From Epiperipatus broadwayi (lineage: Eukaryota; Onychophora; Udeonychophora; Euonychophora; Peripatidae): 64,000 bases of DNA. Location: assembly GCA_028023455.1 (NCBI GenBank), contig JAQFVV010012490.1, positions 64,001 through 128,000 on the forward strand, written 5' to 3'. Each line of letters starts with the position of its first letter. Within the stretch, counting starts at the first letter, position 1. Under the pieces are notes generated by a model. The model had not been told where the DNA came from and did no database searches. It saw only the letters and a list, made by a program, of their open reading frames with translations. The position numbers and the translations under genes are program-made. Below are positions 59,150 to 64,000 of the stretch, piece by piece.

Positions 59150-60000
59150 ATAACATATAACTTAAAAGTGTTTATATGCATATGTACATAAAGGTTTGAA
59201 AAGAAAAGTAGAAATGAAAACAGACAAAATTTACTGTATGTATTAATTTATTTAAAATATGTAGTCTGAACTAATAAGATAAAGATTGAATAATAATTTT
59301 ATTACAATACTACAAATATAAAAAAAAAATTATATTTAATGCAAATAATTTTGATTTTTCTGATTTTGACAAAAAAAAAAGTAACTCATTTTTTTGAAAA
59401 GAGTATCCCCCTCCCCCCACATGTACATTAATTCTATAATTTGTTTCAATTAAAAGATTTAAAAAAACTAATTCATTTTAATGAATGTATATTGAAAAAC
59501 AGGATGTTATAATTAAATTAAGTAAGATGGAAAATGGCTTATTTAAATATCCTGTTTTTAAATTCCACTGCATAAACATTTAATAATAGATTTAAATAAA
59601 CTGATTATTATTACATTGGAAAAAATGCAGAAAGACAGTTTCTAGTTTAAAGTTAGTCAAATTTGAACTCACACAGAAGGAATGGTTTTTTTGTAATTCA
59701 TAGCCAATTTGATGTACTAGACCACTTGGCTGACTGGATTTGATAAATTATCAAAGCTGAACTGAACCGAGAGCAGTCAGCATTATTATACCTATATCCT
59801 GGACCTGACAATGAAAAGTTAGTTTATCAGTCTATCATAGACATAATCAAGTTTTGAAACTCCAATGCTGTTTTATATGTATATTATTTTATATATGTGG
59901 AGATGTACAAATGAAGGAAATTACTCTCAGAGATATATATGCTATCCATGCATAATATCTATTTCACAAAAGTATGGAGTACAAATGAAAGAAATTGTCT
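59150..60000 (+). repeat. R1-related repeat, diverged
   Basis: Shares 'AAAAGTAGAAAT.AAAACAGACA', 'GGAAATTACTCTCAG'-type and 'CTAGACCACTTGGCTG'-type text with R1 in reduced form. Boundaries uncertain. 60000-61190 beyond it holds nothing recognised. Confidence 0.4.
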
Positions 60001-61189
60001 AGTAAATAAAAACACGGTTAAAATATTATTTCTATTCATAGCCTAAATGAAAATATTTAACTGTAGTTATACAGATTTAAGAGTAAACAACTATTGATTA
60101 AATTATCTAGCAAGTGATGAAATAAAAAAATCAACAACAACAACAAAAAACTGACTAGTGAAACTTCTGGACAAGGATTAAAAGTCTCTACAGGATACAA
60201 TTTCTAAGTAAAAAATAAAAGTTAAAGGCAAAACGTTTTTAAAAAAGGTTTCAATCTGGACTTTCCAAAAAGCCAACTAAAGTTTCTTTCTCCAAAAATG
60301 TTTATTTACAATCTAAATGTGTAAAGTAAATATCTGTATATATTGTGAAAATGATTTAAAATACAAATTAAGATTTAATAATTATAAATATTTTATATTA
60401 GAATATGTAAGTATATATGTGTTTATTATGTATATACTTAACATTGAATTATTTGCATTTTGTTAAGACATAATAATACTGGTATATTGATTTAATAAAT
60501 TTATTATCACCCAATTAAATATTATTGGGATATTATAATGCACAATGTGTGCACGTGTTTAGATGTTATAAACAAAGTTCAGAAATAAGCTCATAACAAG
60601 CTTTGCAGAATATTCCCAATTCCAGACTGGTTTCTACTACTGGCTCCCCCAGTGAGCTGCTAGGATATTCAAGTATTAGATGTGTACATGTATATCGAAA
60701 TTCATTCACTGTATTATTAAAATAAAATAATCTTTATTATGTAATTATTTAAATATTTTGTTTTACCTATAAATGCATATTTGTATGCTTATATGCATTA
60801 TGCAAAACATTTATTTAATGTATATATCTTTGTAAATATAACTGCTTGAATTGTTAATCTATATAAGTCAAGATCAGAATAATTTATTTGCATATGAAGT
60901 ACTTTTCAGATCTTTGCTTTTTATTATTATTTCTAATTAATAAATTTGCTAATCATTATTTTAAGTCATTCCAATGAAATTATTTAATGTAAAATAGATT
61001 AAGTTTTAGATATGTCTATTATCTCTTGTTCACAATCACAATTACTGTGATCCTTGCAATCCCAAGTTAGTTTGAGCATGATGGTATTTTCTGTGTATGT
61101 GTGTTTGTGGATACAAGTGTCTGTCAATATGAAGAGAATTCTCTGGATGGCACAAAGATAAAAATCTTCTTTAAAGTCCACTCACTTTA

Positions 61190-61610
61190 TGATAATTACT
61201 ATTTTATTGGTAACCAATACACTCAAAGTACCAGATTGCCAAGAACATTGATATAATGAACCTAGCATTTTTGATGTAGAATTATTTTTATAGTTATTTT
61301 TAGCATTTATGTATATGCATGCAGATAAATATTTTTATAATATGTTTTACATTTGGCCTTGGCTAGATGAAAATTAGCCTGTTTTATAATGTATCTCTTT
61401 TAAATTCAGTCACAAAGGATGACAATTGATTTTTGATAATTACTGCTGGTGAAAATATTGTTTATTATTCACAACTAATGTCAATTTTGCTCATATTCAT
61501 TGACAATATTATTTGAGGATGATGATTCTATCATACCATGATTACTACTTTTTCCTATTAATACAATATATATTATCATAGATATTTTATAGTTTTATTA
61601 TTATTTGGTT
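61190..61610 (+). repeat. R2-related repeat, diverged
   Basis: Order of blocks follows R2 (ACTTTATGATAATTACTATTTT, AGAACATTGATATAATG, CTAGCATTTTTGAT, TTAGCCTG followed by AATTCAGTCACAA), but with many changes. Confidence 0.4.
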
Positions 61611-61727
61611 TATATACCTATATATGTAAGGATAGAGGATTTGAACTCAGATTTTCAAGCACCCTTCAATTATCCACACTATCTCATATAACTGATACAC
61701 ATGACCATACACATGTAGAAAAGATTA

Positions 61728-61774
61728 ATAATCACCAATATACATATTTCATGCAAACCAGCACTCATCAGTTG
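61728..61774 (-). ncRNA. Hammerhead ribozyme, truncated
   Basis: Minus-strand reading: CAA, CTGATGA, GTGC...GCAT (one base of stem II lost relative to the plus copy), GAA, stem III ATA/TAT, A, then TTGGT and GATTAT. The 5' strand of stem I is missing beyond CAA because the copy is cut there, so it cannot fold alone. Confidence 0.55.
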
Positions 61775-62120
61775 AAAATCTGAGTTCAAATCCTCTAAAC
61801 TTACAATTAACCTCCCAGGTTTGTGAAGAGTGCCTGGTTTTCAAATATTTACATATTAAGCTTGTATCCTGTCCATCCCTCTTATATGTATTTAATGGAT
61901 ACTGTCCTATACATGAGGGATCAGAGTGACTTCAGGTCAACATGGGCAAGGCAATAATATTAGCATCAGTATGGGATTTGAGTTTTCATCATCAGATTTT
62001 CAATGATATGGATGGCTGGAAAATTGGAGGTTGCAGTGGGTTGAAGCCTGTCCATTAAAGTATGAAGATTTGCTATCTTAATATAAACTGAGCATTGATT
62101 ATATATATGTGTGAGAGATG

Positions 62121-62179
62121 ATAATCTGGACCAACTGATGAGTGCTGGTTTAGCATGAAATATGTATATTGGTGATTAT
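62121..62179 (+). ncRNA. Hammerhead ribozyme, type I, short stem III (right copy)
   Basis: Stem I ATAATC (62121-62126) with GATTAT (62174-62179); TGG bulge; ACCAA (62130-62134) with TTGGT (62169-62173). CTGATGA at 62135-62141. Stem II GTGCT/AGCAT around GGTTT (62142-62156), all five pairs (one G-U). GAA at 62157-62159. Stem III ATA/TAT with a 2-nt loop. Cleavage after A62168. More complete than the copy at 2115. Confidence 0.78.
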
Positions 62180-62340
62180 TAATCTTTTCTACATGTGTGC
62201 GGTCATATGTATCAGTTATATGAGATAGTGTGGATAGTTGAAGGGTGCTTGAAAATCTGAGTTCAAATCCTCTATACTTACAATTAAGCTCCCAGGTTTG
62301 TGAAGAGTGCCTGGTTTTCAAATATTTATATACCTATATA

Positions 62341-63086
62341 TGGGTATATGATGCTAAAGTCCATTCTATTATGACAAAAGTCTCCTATTATATTTTTCAC
62401 TAATCTCCTACTTCAGCTGAGAGATGCACTTTTCCTACTACAAGATACAATAGAGTGAACTATAAAGACAATTTTTTTGAAAAAATTTTAAAATACTAAC
62501 TCTTTGCCATTAAGAAATTCATTAAGTCATGCTATTTTCTTATTTCTGTGGGTTTTTAAAAGTTGTATTTCTTTTTGTATTATCACATTGGAAAATTTTA
62601 CCCGTGTCTTGACAATTAATTGAACCAAGAATCTTATTCACTAATAAATTATTCAACTAGTAATTCAACTGTTTAATATACACATATACTTACACATATA
62701 AGTGCCTCTTGGAATTATGATTAGCACATCAGCATACCATACAAATGACTTAAGATTCACATGTAAAAAAACTTGAAAATTTTTCAGGTAACTAAATATT
62801 TCTGAGCAAAGTGAATTTTTCTTTCAGATAGTTGACTCTTAATTAAGCCATCCCATCAATTATTGTTTGATAAATAAGTATCTAACTATTATTAAAGAGT
62901 AAAAGAAAAAATACAAAATCTTTACCACTCAGCAACTGCTTAGTCTGATGAATAGTTTTATTCTTCACTATTTCTTTATAGAGAGTCTGGAGAGACTTTT
63001 GTCCTCCAGCAGTTTATTTGAAGATATTTATTAAAGTTATTATTCAAAACAACTATTTAAACAGGAAAAATAAAAAATATAAACAT
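62341..63086. other. AT-rich stretch, nothing recognised
   Basis: No recognised motif on either strand. Confidence 0.45.
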
Positions 63087-63415
63087 AAAAATACATATAA
63101 AATTAAAATGTTTGAAATGCCCCTATCTATATTATTGCAGTTTCACTCCCCTTTAAATAAATAAAGCTCAAATTTTAGCATTACACTAAGAAGGAAATCC
63201 TCTTTAATGTTATGTGCAGTGATTGTATAGTCTTTCCAATTATATTTAAATTAAACATGCTTGTTCATTTACAATGTAAGACTTTCTTAGATTCACACTT
63301 CTCATTTAAATTAGCTTAGGTTTTAATATATATTAGATCAATTGCACATAACATTGAAGAGGATTGAAGAGGGGGCATTTCAAATATTTTAATTTTATAT
63401 GTATTTTTATATTTT
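63087..63415 (+). repeat. Fold-back element
   Basis: AAAATGTTTGAAATGCCCC (about 63104) mirrors GGGGGCATTTCAAATATTTT (about 63371); GAAATCCTCTTTAATGTTATG (63194) mirrors CATAACATTGAAGAGGATT (63347). Arms are interrupted by about 60 bp unmatched on the left. No HHR core, no ORF. Bases 63416-64000 hold nothing recognised. Confidence 0.7.
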
Positions 63416-64000
63416 TGATTTTTCCTCTTTAAATAGTTATATTGAGTTCAGCTAGTATCATACATTGTTCTTTTTCATATAAAATTTAATATATACTATA
63501 CAATTATCTTTTAAAAAAAACTAAATTTCATCTTTTAAAAGCATAAAATTAAAATATTAACTTACATATCGTAATAAAAATTTACAGATCATTGATTTCA
63601 TATCTGCTTTCTTGTGAAATAATGTTCAGCAATAGTCCTATATAGATAGAACCATGCCTAGATAGAACCATACTTTGCAAAACTATGCAATTCAGTTCTT
63701 TTCCTGAATCTAATAAACCTTACTTTACTGTCAATGAATTCCTTTAGTAGAATAGTACTTGTTCTATGAAGTAGGAAAAAAGATTTCAAATAATTGCTTA
63801 ATCTTTTCACAAATGATTATCTCATTGACACTATCAGTTGTCATTTGCTTTTGATTAATCTACATTAGCAAAAAAAAATTCCATTAGTTTTGTAATGTTA
63901 CAGTGTAAATTATTCAATCTAAAATCCTTTTCATTATCTGTGGACTTTCAATTTTGTTACTTTTTATAAATGGTGCAGATTGTTGACTTAATTATATTAA

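Larger units (their letters stand above)
61627..62340 (+). mobile_element. Fold-back SINE-like element with hammerhead ribozymes (right locus)
   Basis: A minus-oriented copy (61631-61774, truncated inside the HHR) faces a longer plus-oriented copy (about 62105-62340). Arms pair through 'CTCATATAACTGATACA' and 'GGATTTGAACTCAGATTTTC'. The tail 'AAAATCTGAGTTCAAATCCTCT...TTTTCAAATATTTA' is also present as a direct repeat at 61773-61851 and 62252-62328. GAGTTCAAATCC resembles a pol III B box. Same family as 1972-2290, with the partner copy truncated at a different point. The minus frame at 62073-62321 encodes nothing recognisable. Confidence 0.7.

Noticed and set aside
62073-62321. Minus-strand frame sharing KINNHQYTYFMLNQ with 2091-2309, suggesting a conserved protein
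   Set aside because: The similarity is explained by both being copies of the same HHR element at the DNA level; there is no independent sign of coding.
1-64000. Prokaryotic or phage system, CRISPR array, operon
   Set aside because: No long ORFs, no ribosome binding sites, no regular short spacer repeats; LINE, PLE and hAT content shows an animal genome.

Overview
The window is very AT-rich animal DNA. It has no gene I can recognise as a host protein-coding gene, no bacterial gene organisation and no CRISPR. Everything identifiable is a mobile element or a derived repeat: Penelope-like elements (PLEs), an RTE-type LINE, a jockey/CR1-like RT remnant, a ZBED/hAT transposon, an LTR-type element, a Gag remnant, fold-back elements, tRNA-like SINE pieces and microsatellites. 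This fits an intergenic or intronic stretch of a large, repeat-rich invertebrate genome. A mollusc, arachnid or other invertebrate is plausible, but I cannot name the species.

Layout. 0-0.8 kb: eroded PLE. 0.9-4.2 kb: two long dispersed repeats, R1 and R2, around a fold-back element with a hammerhead ribozyme (HHR). 6.4-7.6 kb: internally deleted hAT element with matched TIRs and 8-bp TSD. 9.99-10.65 kb: degenerate HHR-like units in two tandem pairs. 11.5-14.4 kb: nearly full-length but dead RTE LINE. 15.1-15.4 kb: GC-richer island with five evenly spaced GYGCC(A)C motifs. 23.3-24.1 kb: Gag-like remnant. 24.39-25.56 kb: array of ~392-bp units with HHRs, resembling an animal retrozyme. 26.6-28.1 kb: DNA transposon-like element with ~56-bp TIRs. 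29.8-30.15 kb: a 125-bp unit in inverted and direct copies. 30.24-35.67 kb: two PLE copies head-to-head, the longer one split by ~2.85 kb. 35.8-43.4 kb: mostly featureless, with one promoter-like segment. 43.5-46.0 kb: fold-back, GIY-YIG fragment and jockey-like RT. 49.2-54.3 kb: a non-coding element with very long LTRs, a Lys-type PBS and internal CCAAT/TATA boxes. 54.3-62.3 kb: further R1 and R2 copies, a possible second LTR-like insertion and a second HHR fold-back locus. 63.1-63.4 kb: another fold-back.

Main result. Three unrelated-looking repeat families carry hammerhead-type self-cleaving ribozyme folds. In the best copies (25375-25434, 2115-2173 and 62121-62179) the CUGAUGA and GAA cores, stems I-III and the cleavage nucleotide can all be placed by hand. 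A half-motif of the same kind sits at the 3' ends of the PLE copies. Two of the HHR families share with the PLE a head-to-head inverted-dimer layout. I infer, but cannot prove, that non-autonomous HHR elements here are or were mobilised by PLE reverse transcriptase. All coding elements seen are broken.
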